A stretch of DNA of 64,000 nucleotides. Source: Agapetus fuscipes (Eukaryota > Arthropoda > Insecta > Trichoptera > Glossosomatidae). The first letter of the stretch is position 1; each line of letters opens with the position of its first letter. The notes beneath the pieces were generated by a model. It did no database searches, was not told the DNA's origin, and worked only from the letters and a program-made list of their open reading frames with translations. Of this stretch, positions 30,089-39,734 are shown in pieces. A program made the translations under genes and the position numbers. Where the stretch lies: NCBI GenBank assembly GCA_951799405.1, contig OX637344.1, positions 16,492,001 through 16,556,000 on the forward strand, in the 5' to 3' direction.

Positions 30089-30565
30089 ATAATGTCCTGA
30101 TTTGACCTATTTTGTCCCGCGTCACGACATAATGTCCACCGAAGTGAAAACGATTTTGTTTATTGCTCAAATATTTTCACCTTAAAAGGCATATTCAGGA
30201 GCAATTATATTTTCAAAATATAAACATTAAGTAAAACTGTATATTTATTTTTAAATAAATATAATGGACTTTCACTGTATGAACCAAAAAACTATAAAAA
30301 AAAGTATTATTTTTTTAATATGACATACGATTTATATTTTAAATGATTTAAAAAAAAATCGTTAGACATTATGTCGGAGGACATTTTGTCGCGTGAAAAT
30401 TATGTCGGTGGACATTTTGTCGGTGGTCATTTTGCCGTGATATAGATATGCCGCGAAATAGGTCGAATTAGAACATTTTGTCGGTGGACAATTTGTCAAT
30501 GGACATTGTGTCGGTGGGCATTTTGTCCGTGGACAATTTTTCAATGGACATTTTGTCGTGACATG
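30089..30565. repeat. Foldback built of 15-bp GACATTTTGTC units (array B)
   Basis: The right side carries GGACATTTTGTCGGT-type units: an uninterrupted block of six 15-bp units at 30471-30560 (for example GGACAATTTGTCAAT, GGACATTGTGTCGGT) and another block at 30362-30440. The left side (30089-30150) holds the complement, GACATAATGTCCACCGA, and TTTGACCTATTTTGTC faces AAATAGGTCGAATTAG. The spacer between is AT-rich. No transposase. It is inserted in an RTE1 tail fragment. Confidence 0.75.
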
Positions 30566-30639
30566 GGATTAGTTAGGGTTATGAATGACATTTCTCTTCA
30601 AGAGTTTATTTATGTACACATTTTTTGATGCTATTACGT

Positions 30640-30860
30640 AGATACCTATGAACGGTTGGTCGTGAGTTCGATTCCCAGCAGTGCACTTACAAATGCTGTT
30701 CGTTGTAGGGAAAGAAACATTTGTTTTTTACATAGACAAATCATCAAAGGTCCATCTAGCTGTACAGAAACGAATCGACGACCAAGCTTGAAGACGGCTC
30801 TTGAGGTGTTATTTACACAAAAACAGCGCTCACCAAATAAATCATCCTTGTATTTATTTA
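30640..30860 (+). mobile_element. SINE2-related copy with alpha tail
   Basis: The B-box-like GAGTTCGATTCCCAGC near 30663 heads the copy. Then come AAAGGTCCATCTAGC, GACGACCAAGCTTG and the alpha tail GGCTCTTGAGGTG, ACAAAAACAGCGCTCACC, AAATAAATCATCC. The head differs from other SINE2 copies. Confidence 0.75.
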
Positions 30861-31204
30861 ATGGTTCAACTTTTACATTTAGAAAAACAATGAAATGTGT
30901 TTTAGACATTTCATAAGAAAGGTTGATGCGCTCTAACAATCAAGCGCCAGACATTATCTTGGATATCAAATATCAAAACAGCGGAGAGTGCAATCTCTAG
31001 TAGGGGATCGCCTTACACACAACATGTTTTCTATACAAGCTGCGACATCAAATAACAAAGACCGCGCGCTCAGATCTTGTATCGACGAAGATAGATTCAA
31101 TAAAAACAATAGGTCTCATTTTAGATTGTTTTGTACTTCAGTCACGCTATGAGAAGTAAGAAGTCCCACCTTCTCCATCTTATAGTACAACAGATGGACG
31201 TGAA

Positions 31205-31310
31205 TCAGGGGTATTTACAACAAATTTGATCCATGAATCATAGTTTTTTGTATGAAAAATCCACGTAAGGTGGTGGTTGAGCCATAGATTTCCTGTGGGT
31301 GAAAAGTTAT
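31205..31310 (+). repeat. Interspersed repeat C, copy 2
   Basis: TTGATCCATGAATCATAG, AATCCACGTAAGGTGG and GGTTGAGCCATAGATTTCC match the repeat C copies at 26690 and 50700. Confidence 0.65.
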
Positions 31311-31553
31311 TGAAAACATGTGAAAACAAACTGAAAGTAATTAATTAATTAAATATCGTGAAAACTGTTTTTTTCATATTTTCTCAAAAACTATTGTCAT
31401 TAAAAAATCAGGTTCTTTAGAAACTGACTAATGTATTATTCTGTCATTAAATACATTTTTTTTCCAACACACAAAAAACGATGCAATTGTCAAAAAAACG
31501 TGTTTTTGTAAGATTTTATACACTTTTTAAGATATATACTTTTTTAACATTTA

Positions 31554-31793
31554 GGGTCTGTTGCACCAAACTCCAATCAGACGAAAATCAACATTAAGTG
31601 TGATTTCTCCCTTTCAAATCAAACAATTGATTGCATATACGTAAGTCAGCTGATGTGAATCATATTTCCTGTTCAAATTCCATCACATTTTTACCAACTT
31701 TCGAGAAATATTTAACCGAGGTCCTTACCAGAACTAAGCAATCAAATTTGATGTTTCAATCAAATATTGATTGGAGGTTGGTGCAACAGGCCC
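31554..31793. mobile_element. PIF/Harbinger-type MITE, 240 bp
   Basis: The left end GGGTCTGTTGCACCAAACTC and right end GAGGTTGGTGCAACAGGCCC are inverted repeats, flanked by TTA on both sides (31551-31553 and 31794-31796). A 3-bp TTA duplication with GGGxCTGTTGCACCA ends is characteristic of Harbinger-derived MITEs. No ORF. Confidence 0.85.
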
Positions 31794-31904
31794 TTATAAT
31801 TTAGATAATTATAATTAATAAACACGCGTCATTTTTCCATTAATGTCACTCTTTTACTAAGACCATAGAGCTTCAGAAACGACAGGTTTTCAAAACGGTC
31901 TTAA

Positions 31905-32110
31905 TGTTAATTTTAGGTCAGATGGAGTGATCAGATTGAGGAGATTGTGAAAGAATAGGATGTACAAAGTGAGCGTAAAAGACGAAAACGCATGAAAAAG
32001 GTGATGGATATGAATGAATTGAAAGAGGTATGTCAGGAAAGGAAAAAGTTGAGGTAGCTCTGCTGAGGCCCAGGCCACCCCTAGCGGAATGGTGACAGAG
32101 TTACAGTTAC
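31905..32110 (+). pseudogene. RTE2-like C-terminal fragment, decayed
   Basis: W-S-D-Q-I-E-E-I and a KKVMDMNELKEVCQERKK segment can be read with one internal stop. It ends GGCCACCCCTAGCGGAATGG and (TTACAG)n, the RTE2 type of 3' end. Confidence 0.75.
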
Positions 32111-32111
32111 A

Positions 32112-32235
32112 GTCAGGCTTGCGTCTTTTTTTGTAAATCCACATGCGGTATGCGTAAGCTCGTAACTTACCCTCACGCTTTGATTTGTGTATATTCAATA
32201 AATGTTAGTGTATCTTTGCAACTTAGATTTTAGAT
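32112..32235 (+). mobile_element. RTE1 tail, terminal fragment
   Basis: CCACATGCGGTATGCGTAAGC, read in two blocks, then ATCTTTGCAACTTAGATTTT. It directly follows the RTE2 fragment, implying that RTE2 landed in an RTE1 tail. Confidence 0.65.
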
Positions 32236-32780
32236 AGACGATGGACCAAATATCCAAAATTGCGAACGAATGGAATATCCAGAGTCATAATAAAAGGAGA
32301 GCCTGTATGAAGAAGGTTATTACTTTATGTTCCGTGATCTGTGGTTATGACTCTGGAGAAAATTAAAGAAGTGTGTAAGGACAGAAAGAAATGGCGGTTA
32401 ATCTGTGATGTTGGCGGCTAGGGTTTTTTAAATTAAAAATTGTTTTCTGTTAGTTTTTGATGTCCATACATATGTATTATAATTTGGTGATTTTAAAAAT
32501 GTAATTTGTCATGTATGTTCCTTGACTTATAGGTTGGTATGCGGCTGACCACCCATACTGTGAAAAAATGGTTCACTTTGCCAATGTCACCCCTGTCTCA
32601 GGGAGGACGGCAAGAGTTGCAGGGCTTATGTTCATTTGAGATGGGTTCTTATAATGTAGGTCCACATGCGGCATGTGTTAGTGCGAAATTATACATGTCT
32701 GCTTGTGGGAATGCATTTGATGTAAATCTTAAATGGTATATATCCTTGCAGCTTAGATTAGATTAGATTAGATTAGATGA
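32236..32780 (+). mobile_element. RTE1 3' copy (last 55 codons plus 3' UTR)
   Basis: It starts at the M-D-Q-I-S-K-I-A-N-E-W codons and has a 29-bp internal duplication around 32312-32360 that breaks the frame. It then continues through TGTGATGTTGGCGGCTAGGG and the full 3' UTR to (TTAGA)4. Confidence 0.9.
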
Positions 32781-33002
32781 TGTTGGTGATACACCTATTT
32801 AAGGTATGCCATGGCTCTGTGCTATATGTACATGTGTGGGAACATACATAGATGTAAGTAGATGTTGTCACTAACAGTATTATTAGATTATCAACCTACC
32901 TTAAGTCCATTAAGTTTGTGACATTTAATGGAAGCAAAACCCAAATCTAATCTACTGTATCATAATATCGCTTTTGCCAAGGAACGAATAACGGACTAGC
33001 AA

Positions 33003-33507
33003 AATGCAACTAAGCTACACATATAGTGTAACTTCTTGCCTGCGTTATCCTCGAAGGGTTCGCATGTGGCGATTCGGGACCTATTTATTTTTACGGGTAA
33101 GGAGGCCGGCCTCACACCAACCACTTTCAGTTGAAGTGGGGGTTTCCCAGCTCCCGGGGGGGCTGGCTTTATTTCTCGTGAAGACTGAGTAAACCTTTGA
33201 GATCGAACCTTTCCTCTCGGCATGGAATGCAAGCATTAGACCAATTGAGCTATCGACTTTTTTACGAGCTTAGTCATCGTCGCTACAAAGCGCCAATTCT
33301 CAAGCAGGACCCAGTTGCTGCAAGGCTGGATGGACCTTCGGTGACCGGTCATTGGTAAAGGTTTTATGAATTTTTCAACCCAGCGAAGAGAGAATTTGAA
33401 AATATAAATGGTATATTTTTTGTGCTCCGCCGGGATCCGAATCCACAACCTTCCATTTACGAGTCCGAAGTGTTGCCACTGGACTACGGACCGGTCTAAG
33501 GTGCCAG
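33003..33507 (-). mobile_element. Composite SINE: SINE2 joined to SINE1
   Basis: Read on the minus strand it begins with SINE2 (GGACCGGT..CGTAGTCCAGTGGC, B box GGATTCGGATCCCGGCGGAG, body) to 33290, then GAGCTTGTAAAAAA-like junction and the SINE1 tRNA head (TCAATTGGTCTAATGC) and body to 33003. It is the uninterrupted counterpart of 16990-17757 and is arranged like 55659-56160. Confidence 0.88.
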
Positions 33508-33709
33508 AAACATTTTTTTACGCGTTTATAAAACTGGTTAAAACGCTGCGAGTAGGATTTTGGAAATGTGAAAAAGGCACTAAATAACACGCATAGTAAA
33601 TGAAAGTTTCTATCAAAATGTATGGTGGAGATTAAGACTTGTGAGCTGCGTTACAAGTTATTCAGTTGATTTAACTTGTACAAAAATCTAATACATATTT
33701 CAAACCTTC

Positions 33710-33945
33710 TAAGCTACACATATTGTAAGGTCCTACGCGTTTTCTCCGAAGGAATCACATGTGGCGTGTAAAAACCTATTGAGTTTTACAAGCAAGGAGG
33801 CTGGCCTTACGCCAACTACTTCAGTTGAAGCGGGGGTTTATCAGCTCCTGGCTCCTCGCTTTTAATTTTTGTGAAGGTAAGAAGGTAAGTTTTACCCGAG
33901 CTTTCAGAATGTAATGCAAGCACTCTATCGAATGAACTACCGGAC
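33710..33945 (-). mobile_element. SINE1 copy, diverged
   Basis: AAGCTACACATATTGTAAGG, CTCCGAAGGAATCACATG, CTTCAGTTGAAGCGGGGG, TTTTTGTGAAGGTAAG and GTAATGCAAGCACTCTATCG follow the SINE1 order on the minus strand. Confidence 0.75.
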
Positions 33946-34392
33946 TGGATTTCTCATATACAAGTCTTCATACTTTTCTCAGTTGTATCTCTACGGTTAC
34001 TCAGTGCCTTTTGAATCAACCAAAAGCATATCTTTCAATATTTTTATGAATAAAACTTATGACAGTTCATCTTAGCAGATTGAAACAATGTAATTTTTAT
34101 GACAAATTGAATTTCAACCACTAGCCAGTTTATGTCATCGTTATACTTAAGCATCACATTGAAACCAAATCTAAAATCCATCCTGTCACTTGAAATTCAT
34201 TTTATCTCGAGTTCTTGAATTTTAGGGATTTCAGAATTTAGACTCGATGTCAAATTGGAAGAGAACTCAGTAAGCGGCCGCTGTTTACATGACAATGTTC
34301 GGATATCGGCGACAGCACGCAGTCGTTCAAACGAAAAAAGAAGCCCTATCTATTGGTTAAGGACAGTGGTCCTTAGCCTTTTTACAAGCAGA
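33946..34392. other. Unannotated spacer
   Basis: No gene, RNA or repeat could be identified here. Confidence 0.4.
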
Positions 34393-34487
34393 GATCACTT
34401 GAGTTGTGTTGTTTCGACCAGGGACCATTTCGACAGTTTTGTTTATTAGCCTTTTCTTTCCTGTCAATTTTCCTTAAGGCTAACTTT

Positions 34488-34600
34488 CCATGCTGCAAAA
34501 CTTGGTTCACTTTTGCCAAGAACACCCTAGTTTCAAAGAAAGGTGGCAGGAGTTACAAGGCTTATCTTAATGCTGAGGTTGAAAGGATATACCACTGAGA
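34488..34600 (+). mobile_element. RTE1 tail fragment
   Basis: CCATGCTGCAAAACTTGG, TTCACTTTTGCCAAGAACACC and GGTGGCAGGAGTTACAAGGC are recognisable RTE1 3' UTR blocks, strongly diverged. Confidence 0.6.
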
Positions 34601-34879
34601 CTGATGCTGCAGCTCACAACAGGGATTTGATGCTTTTTGTTAACCCGTTAGCATAGGTTTTTCCGACACAACGCATTCTTCATCTCCACGCTGTAATTTT
34701 ATTTTTATTTTTCTGTTTATATTTTATATTTTCTTATATTATGTTTCTTTCGATCAATGTTTATTTTCTTTCAATGTAATTTTTTTCTCTGTTCATATTT
34801 TCTTTCTTTGTTTCTATTTTTTCTACATGTATTTTTCGATCAATTTTTGACAAGGGACCATTTCCCTTATTTTCTATCG

Positions 34880-35055
34880 ACAAGGGCTGGAAGTTTCATC
34901 CCCACGGTAATTCCAATCTACCGAATATCGGTAATATTTGTATGAAGACCTGCCAATCCAAAATGGCTGCAGGTGAACAGGTGATAGGTTTTTATGCAAA
35001 TATTACTGATATTTGGTAGGTTAGAATTACCGTGGGGATGAGACTTCCAGCCCAG
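34880..35055. mobile_element. MITE-B copy 2 (best preserved)
   Basis: Ends GGCTGGAAGTTTCATCCCCA and TGGGGATGAGACTTCCAGCC are nearly perfect inverted repeats that extend through CGGTAATTC and GGTAATATTTG. The centre reads AAAATGGCTGCAGGTGAACA. The length is about 176 bp. The target duplication is uncertain. Confidence 0.85.
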
Positions 35056-35644
35056 GGATGGTTTTTCTAATTTAATTTCGACCATAAACTTCTTTCATTG
35101 ATTTTTCTGAACCAGAAACTACTTTTTAATGCTTTGTTTTGACCAAGAACCATTTTCATTGTTTGTATTCGACCAGGGACCATTTTGACAGTTTGTTTTT
35201 CGATCAGGGCCTATTTTCATGGTTTCCTTACAACCAGGGAAAACTTTGACGGTTTTATATTTTTTATGGTTTGTGTATTAACACTGTGAAAGGTTATTTT
35301 GATTTATTTTTTAGAAACAAATTCCAATAAAACATTGTTTCTTTTCACAAGAGATCCATTTATTTCAATTAATATTACAAAATAGGTTGATGGATTCAAT
35401 TTCTCTTTAGAAATCTATTTTTACAGCCCCCTTCTAAATATGAGCCGTTTCTTTGGCTCGCGGACCTCGAGTTGAGAGCCGCTGGTTGAGGCGAAACCCT
35501 ATTGATGACATAAGTCGAAATTTAATTAATTATTTTACCAACACAAGCGCAATGGACAAAACTGAAGACTGAGGAATTATTTTCAGTTAAAGACAAAATA
35601 TAATTTTAATTACGTATCGAATAAAACAAAATCACAGCCACAAA

Positions 35645-35888
35645 ATAAACTCTAATCAAATCTAATCAAAGTTGCAAAGATATGTAACATTAGGGATTCA
35701 CATTATATGCATTTCCACAAGCAAACACGTATTAGTTCACGCTTGTTCATGCCGTATGAGAAATTACAACATAAAAACCCACACCCTGGATCTTTTGCTG
35801 ACCTTCCATGAAACAGGGGTGACATTGGCAAAGTGAACCATTTTTACAGTATGGGTGGTCAGCCTCATACCAACCTATGAGCCAAGGA
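35645..35888 (-). mobile_element. RTE1 tail unit
   Basis: TCTAATCAAAGTTGCAAAG, CATGCCGTATGAG, CTTCCATGAAACAGGGGTG and TATGAGCCAAGGAAG occur in order. It is a complete unit ending at the common boundary. Confidence 0.88.
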
Positions 35889-35889
35889 A

Positions 35890-36000
35890 GATAATCTATA
35901 ATCTAAGTTGCAAGGATATTTATTAACATTCAAAGCTCATATGCATGCCCACTAACAAACACGTGTAAGTTCGCGCTTACAAATGCTGAATGTGTCTAAA
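35890..36000 (-). mobile_element. RTE1 tail, terminal half
   Basis: ATAATCTATAATCTAAGTTG, ACACGTGTAAGTTCGCGC and AAATGCTGAATGTG occur, then the copy is cut off by the next one. Confidence 0.8.
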
Positions 36001-36217
36001 TCTAAGTTGCAAAGATATATATCATTGAGATTCATATTAAATGCATTCCAACAAGCAGACACGCATAATTTCGCGCTCACACATGCTGCAACTGGACTTA
36101 CAATATAAAAAACCCAATCTCAAATGAACATAAGCCCTGCAACTCTTGCCGACCTTCCCTGAAACAGGGGTGACATTGGCAAAGTGAACCATTTTTTACA
36201 GGATGGGTGGTTAGCCA
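36001..36217 (-). mobile_element. RTE1 tail unit
   Basis: TCTAAGTTGCAAAGATAT, CATGCTGCAACTGGACTTAC, CTTCCCTGAAACAGGGGTG and AGGATGGGTGGTTAGCC follow the tail order. Three tail units stand in tandem from 35645 to 36296. Confidence 0.88.
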
Positions 36218-36296
36218 AACTTCAAATGTACATAAGCCCTTCATCTTTTGCCGAGCTTCCCTGGAACAGGGGTGACATTGGCAAAGAGAACCATGC
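36218..36296 (-). mobile_element. RTE1 tail fragment with hairpin
   Basis: CATAAGCCCTTCATCTTTTG, GCTTCCCTGGAACAGGGGTG and GGCAAAGAGAACC match the middle of the unit only. Confidence 0.8.
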
Positions 36297-36404
36297 ATAC
36301 TTAAAAATAAATTTGCAACTAGTTTTTGTACAGATTATTACGAAAACAAAGGCATGAAAGATTATAGTAAAATATTGTATCGTTTATATAATATAGAGAA
36401 GAAC

Positions 36405-36680
36405 GTCAACCTGTGGAAGTTATGTAGAAAGGCCGCCTACAAGTGGGCCCTCCTAACTCAGCGTCAACACTCTACTGGGTAGGGTGATAGATATAGACTG
36501 CTGTCTCTTAAGAATGCTCTGTAACCTTTACCTGTCTTCTCAAAACAAAAAATGCTTCTGTAACTACATGGTATTAGTAAAAGACTGACAGAATGGAAAT
36601 AATCAGGCGTGTTTATTGATAATTGATGTGAATTATAAGGGTTAAACAATGGATATTACTTAAAAAAGTGTCACCACAAA
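36405..36680 (+). repeat. Interspersed repeat G, partial copy
   Basis: TCTTAAGAATGCTCTGTAAC, AAAATGCTTCTGTAAC and AATCAGGCGTGTTTATTGAT correspond to TAAGAACGCTCTATACC, AAATGTTTCTGACAACG and AATCAGACGTGATTATTGAT at 45780-46330. No function is known. Confidence 0.45.
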
Positions 36681-36999
36681 ACATACGAATATTAAAAAAA
36701 AACTGGCATTTAGTTATTCTTAATTTTATTGTCCTTCGTGGTCGTCAATCGCTTGGAGTTTCGATTTTCAAAATTATTGCCATCACAGCAGATGAAACAC
36801 ATTCCAGATCTATGGCAAATAAAATTTTGGATATATGCTGCAAAAAAGTACCATCCACGTATGTGTTTGAAGAGCCAATTCCAAGACACTTATAATATCA
36901 TGTAACTTCTTTCAATATTTACACAATTTTTTTTTTTTTCGTAAAACAGTAGTTTTTAGTAGATATAATTATAATTTCTGAAAAAAGCTTTACTTCAAG

Positions 37000-37174
37000 C
37001 TCCAAACACCGGCAAGGTTTACTCAGCCTTCACAAGAAATGAGTGCCAGGAAACTCCCACTTCAACTAAAGTGGTTCGCGTAAGGGCGGCCTCCTTACCT
37101 GTAAAAATAAGCAGGTCCAACTCGCCACATGCGACCCCTTCGGGGATAACGCGGCAAGAAGTTACACTATATAT
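37000..37174 (+). mobile_element. SINE1 body, split by a TIR element
   Basis: ACCGGCAAGGTTTACTCAGC, CACTTCAACTAAAGTGG, GCGACCCCTTCGGGGATAAC and AGAAGTTACACTATA follow the SINE1 order. The end (GTAGCTTAGTTGCGTTGCG) resumes at 37825-37848 after a 647-bp insertion. The tRNA head is missing. Confidence 0.85.
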
Positions 37175-37821
37175 CGAGGGTGATCTGGTGATAAATCCTA
37201 TCTAATTTTTTGGTGTTTTTTATGTGTGATTTTGTCTTTTGTTTTATTATAACAAAACTAGTAAGAATTTTCATATTTTGTCAAAATAAACAAGAAACAT
37301 TGTGAAAATAAACATTTACGTATATATTTTTTTTTAATCATGTGACTGAAACATTATTTATTAAACACATTTCTGTACCTTAGAGAATAAACAACGGAAG
37401 TCCACTTTTTTGCGTTTTTGAGTTACTGATGCAGAAATTATTATAATTAGCTATTCTATAAGTGGTAAAAATATTGGAGTCCTCGGACTCATAGTTACTG
37501 AGATATCAAGTGTAATAAATATGGGATGACATAAAAGTGCGAGCATAAACCACGGGAGTTCCACATACGTTGTTCACATTATATCACATTAAATAAATAT
37601 CAAAAAAAGAAGATTAACAGTTTTTACAGATCAAAAATATCTCGTCTAGTTTAGAAGTTATGATGGTTTAAAAAAGTGCACATTTTCACTAAAACTCGTC
37701 TCCTGCACATTTTACTAAATGTGACTACCGTTGTTTATGCTCTAAGCTCTAAGGTACAGATTTGAGTCTCTCCTGTAAAGTTGGCATTTTCGAGACAGGA
37801 CTTATTGCCAGATCACCCTCG
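37175..37821. mobile_element. TIR element inserted in SINE1 at TATA
   Basis: TCGAGGGTGATCTGG and its complement CCAGATCACCCTCGA form the ends, with TA (or ATAT) on both sides, as for a Tc1/mariner-like insertion. Inside, a second inverted pair (TCTGTACCTTAGAG at about 37372, CTCTAAGGTACAGA at about 37749, with AATAAACAACGG and CCGTTGTTTATG just inside) suggests another element nested within it. No transposase ORF remains. Confidence 0.65.
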
Positions 37822-37848
37822 ATATGTAGCTTAGTTGCGTTGCGTTTT

Positions 37849-38008
37849 AAAGAGGCAATGGCAGTGCCAGCCACCCTATTTCTTGCTTTCTTTCCCCTCA
37901 TCCAAGGCTCATCAGCAATTCTCTCTAGCAGGGGAGGCTGGTCCTTATTAATGAAGTCGGCTTGGAACAATGGCGCCGCGCTGGGGAGCCCTAACTGATG
38001 CAAATGTC
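37849..38008 (-). CDS. Orphan exon-like ORF, product unrecognised
   Basis: The minus strand has a strong acceptor (TTTCCTTTGTCGCAG at 38009-38023) followed by an open frame. It reads HLHQLGLPSAAPLFQADFIN, KDQPPLLERIADEPWMRG, then KKARNRVAGTAIASLK. GC-rich third positions differ from the surrounding AT-rich repeats. The frame runs into the 3' end of a SINE1 copy without a good donor, so the SINE may have cut off the exon. No partner exon in matching phase was found nearby. It may be a relic of a host gene or of an unknown element. Function unknown. Confidence 0.3.
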
Positions 38009-38111
38009 CTGCGACAAAGGAAACAAGGACAGATGGCGAAAAAACAGATTTGCAAATGGTAATTGCTCGTAATGTGTCAAAAGCTTCTTGCTTTCATCAC
38101 CCTGTTCTATT

Positions 38112-38695
38112 TTAAAGAATGAAAAAAACTGATTTTACTGACCGTGCAAAAGAGAAGACCGATTTTCTCTACGTTTCGTCGGAGTCATATCCGACGTCCT
38201 CAGGAGACGTGTGTCTTCTATAAGGAGGAACCACGAACTGTTGAATTATTGTTGTTAGATCGAGGCCGAAGGTTGTAGGTATTTTTAGTAACCTTCGGAG
38301 ATACATCCATAGATGTCGCTCTAGCTCCAGTTGTACAGAAGGACGATATTATGTCTTCTTGTGAAATCGTCCGATTAATGAAAGGGTGGATGATTGAAGT
38401 TAGTACTGGCCTCCATATACTGGAAAGCTTGTAGCTGTCATCTCTGTTGAAGTTGGGGTGCCTGTTTATTTCGATTGCTTCCTTCACAAGTCGGGGGATG
38501 AGAAATCTTTCTTTAGATAGAATCTTAGTTTTATCAAATCTGATAAGATGATTCACCCCTTTCTGTGAATGTTCACAAATAGCAGACTTGTTCGGGTTAT
38601 TCTTCTTAACTGCACCAATATGTTCCTTCAACCGGGTGTTGATGCTGCGTCCGTTTTTTCATTCTTTAAAATGTCTAACGACCGTAATCATAATT
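38112..38695 (-). mobile_element. Penelope-like element, 3' part
   Basis: The same terminal sequences as at 20437-20655 (AAAGAATGAAAAAAACTG on one side, TTTCATTCTTTAAAATGTC on the other). It includes TACGTTTCGTCGGAGTCATA and a GIY-YIG type coding segment on the minus strand. The RT domain is missing. Confidence 0.75.
38218..38631 (-). pseudogene. PLE GIY-YIG endonuclease C-terminal region
   Basis: An open frame of 137 codons lies inside the element. EH at the start, then KKNNPNKSAICEHSQKGVNH, IRFDKTKILSKERFLIPRL, VKEAIEINRHPNFNRDDSYK, LSSIWRPVL match the distal half of the endonuclease of Penelope-like proteins. The catalytic GIY and YIG strands would lie upstream and are absent. It has no intact RT, so it is a fragment despite the open frame. 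Confidence 0.8.
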
Positions 38696-38711
38696 TAAAA
38701 TCTTTAACCCT

Positions 38712-39035
38712 GTTCTACTATTTCTCTTTTTTTTTTAAGAAATCCTGTGTGGGAGACTCCCTAGATTCTAGAGACTCTAGGGGTCTATGACACTTGTTGT
38801 AGTGCCGCAGAGGTGTACGAGCTTGGTCGTCGCTACAAAGCGCCAATACTCAAGCAAGACCCAGTTGCTGTAAGGCTGGACGGACCTTTGGTGACCGGTC
38901 ATTGGTAAAGGTTTATGAATTTTTCAACCCAGCGAAGAACAAATTTTAAAAAATGAATGAGATATTTTTTGTGCTCCGCCGGGATTGGAACTCACACACC
39001 TTCCCATTCAGAGTCCACTGAGCTACCGACCGGTG
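38712..39035 (-). mobile_element. SINE2 with beta tail (better-preserved copy)
   Basis: On the minus strand: GTCGGTAGCTCAGTGGACTC (A-box region), a GAGTTCCAATCCCGGCGGAG B box, body, GGCGCTTTGTAGCGACGACC, then ACACCTCTGCGGCACTACAA, TAGAGTCTCTAGAATCTAGG, TCTCCCACAC and a poly(A) seen as a T-run at 38730. The last 90 bp match the 3' end of the LINE at 42736-44180. Confidence 0.87.
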
Positions 39036-39080
39036 ACAATTTTCCTTATGCTTCATTTTCTTAAACTTAATGAACCACCA

Positions 39081-39160
39081 AGTAGGTGAGATTGCGAAAG
39101 AATGGAATCTGAAGTGCTATTCTGCTAAATTCCTTAAGGCGACGAGACAGCGATTCTATA
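39081..39160. mobile_element. RTE2 scrap joined to a MITE-F fragment
   Basis: AGGTGAGATTGCGAAAGAAT then GGAATCTG is RTE2 coding sequence (E-I-A-K-E-W-N-L). It is followed directly by AAGTGCTATTCTGCTAAATT of MITE-F. Confidence 0.55.
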
Positions 39161-39162
39161 AT

Positions 39163-39405
39163 CTATAATCTAAGTTGCAAGGATATATTCATTTAAAGCT
39201 CTCAGATGTATGCCCACAAACCAACCCGTGTAGTTCGCGCTTACAAATGCTGAATACGTACTTAAATAAAATCCAAACCTCAAATGAACATAAATCCCAC
39301 AACTTTTGCCAACCTTCCCTGAAACAGGGGTGACATTGGCAAAGTGAACCATTTTTTACAGTATGGCTGGTCAGCCTCATACCAACCTATAATTCAAGAA
39401 ATATG
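39163..39405 (-). mobile_element. RTE1 tail unit
   Basis: TATAATCTATAATCTAAGTT, CGTGTAGTTCGCGCTTAC, CTTCCCTGAAACAGGGGTG and AGTATGGCTGGTCAGCC occur in order. It is a full unit. Confidence 0.9.
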
Positions 39406-39734
39406 AATAATAAATTATCACAAACCATACAAAATATATTATAGATCTTCCTAATTTACCGTATAAAACATACTATTGGCCAATTGATTAACAATACCTT
39501 AAAATAAATAATGATTATCACGATTAACGCAACATTAAATGATTGAATTCCACGTGTAATCATTTTTCAAAGAAATGTAATAAAAAGGATTACAAATATT
39601 GATTAATTATTAACGACTCCTCCGACTTAGGATTAAAGATTAACGTGAATTAATGAAATGCTAATAAACCAAAAAGGAAAAGCATTTATGATTAACGAAT
39701 AACAACATTATTTTACGTTGTATGATACTACGCA
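39406..39734. other. AT-rich spacer
   Basis: ATTAAC/GTTAAT-rich sequence with no recognised gene or element. Confidence 0.4.

Larger units (their letters stand above)
34393..35250 (+). repeat. Degenerate 30-31-bp minisatellite, interrupted by MITE-B
   Basis: GACC/GATC/AACC anchors at 35080, 35110, 35141, 35171, 35202 and 35232 give a period of 30-31 bp, with consensus GACCAGGGACCATTTTGACA then GTTTGTTTTTC. Weaker units occur at 34393-34440 and 34830-34880. An RTE1 tail fragment and a MITE-B copy lie inside the array. Confidence 0.7.

Noticed and set aside
30362..30544. Cysteine/proline-rich small protein on the minus strand
   Set aside because: The pattern of C-P-P-T-x comes only from the 15-bp tandem units. 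There is no promoter, signal peptide or splice support.
9030..30560. Telomeric repeats (TTAGA, TTAGGGTT, TTAGG-like strings)
   Set aside because: (TTAGA)n and (TTATAGA)n are the 3' ends of RTE1 copies. TTAGGGTT near 27512 and 30570 occurs once each, so there is no telomeric array.
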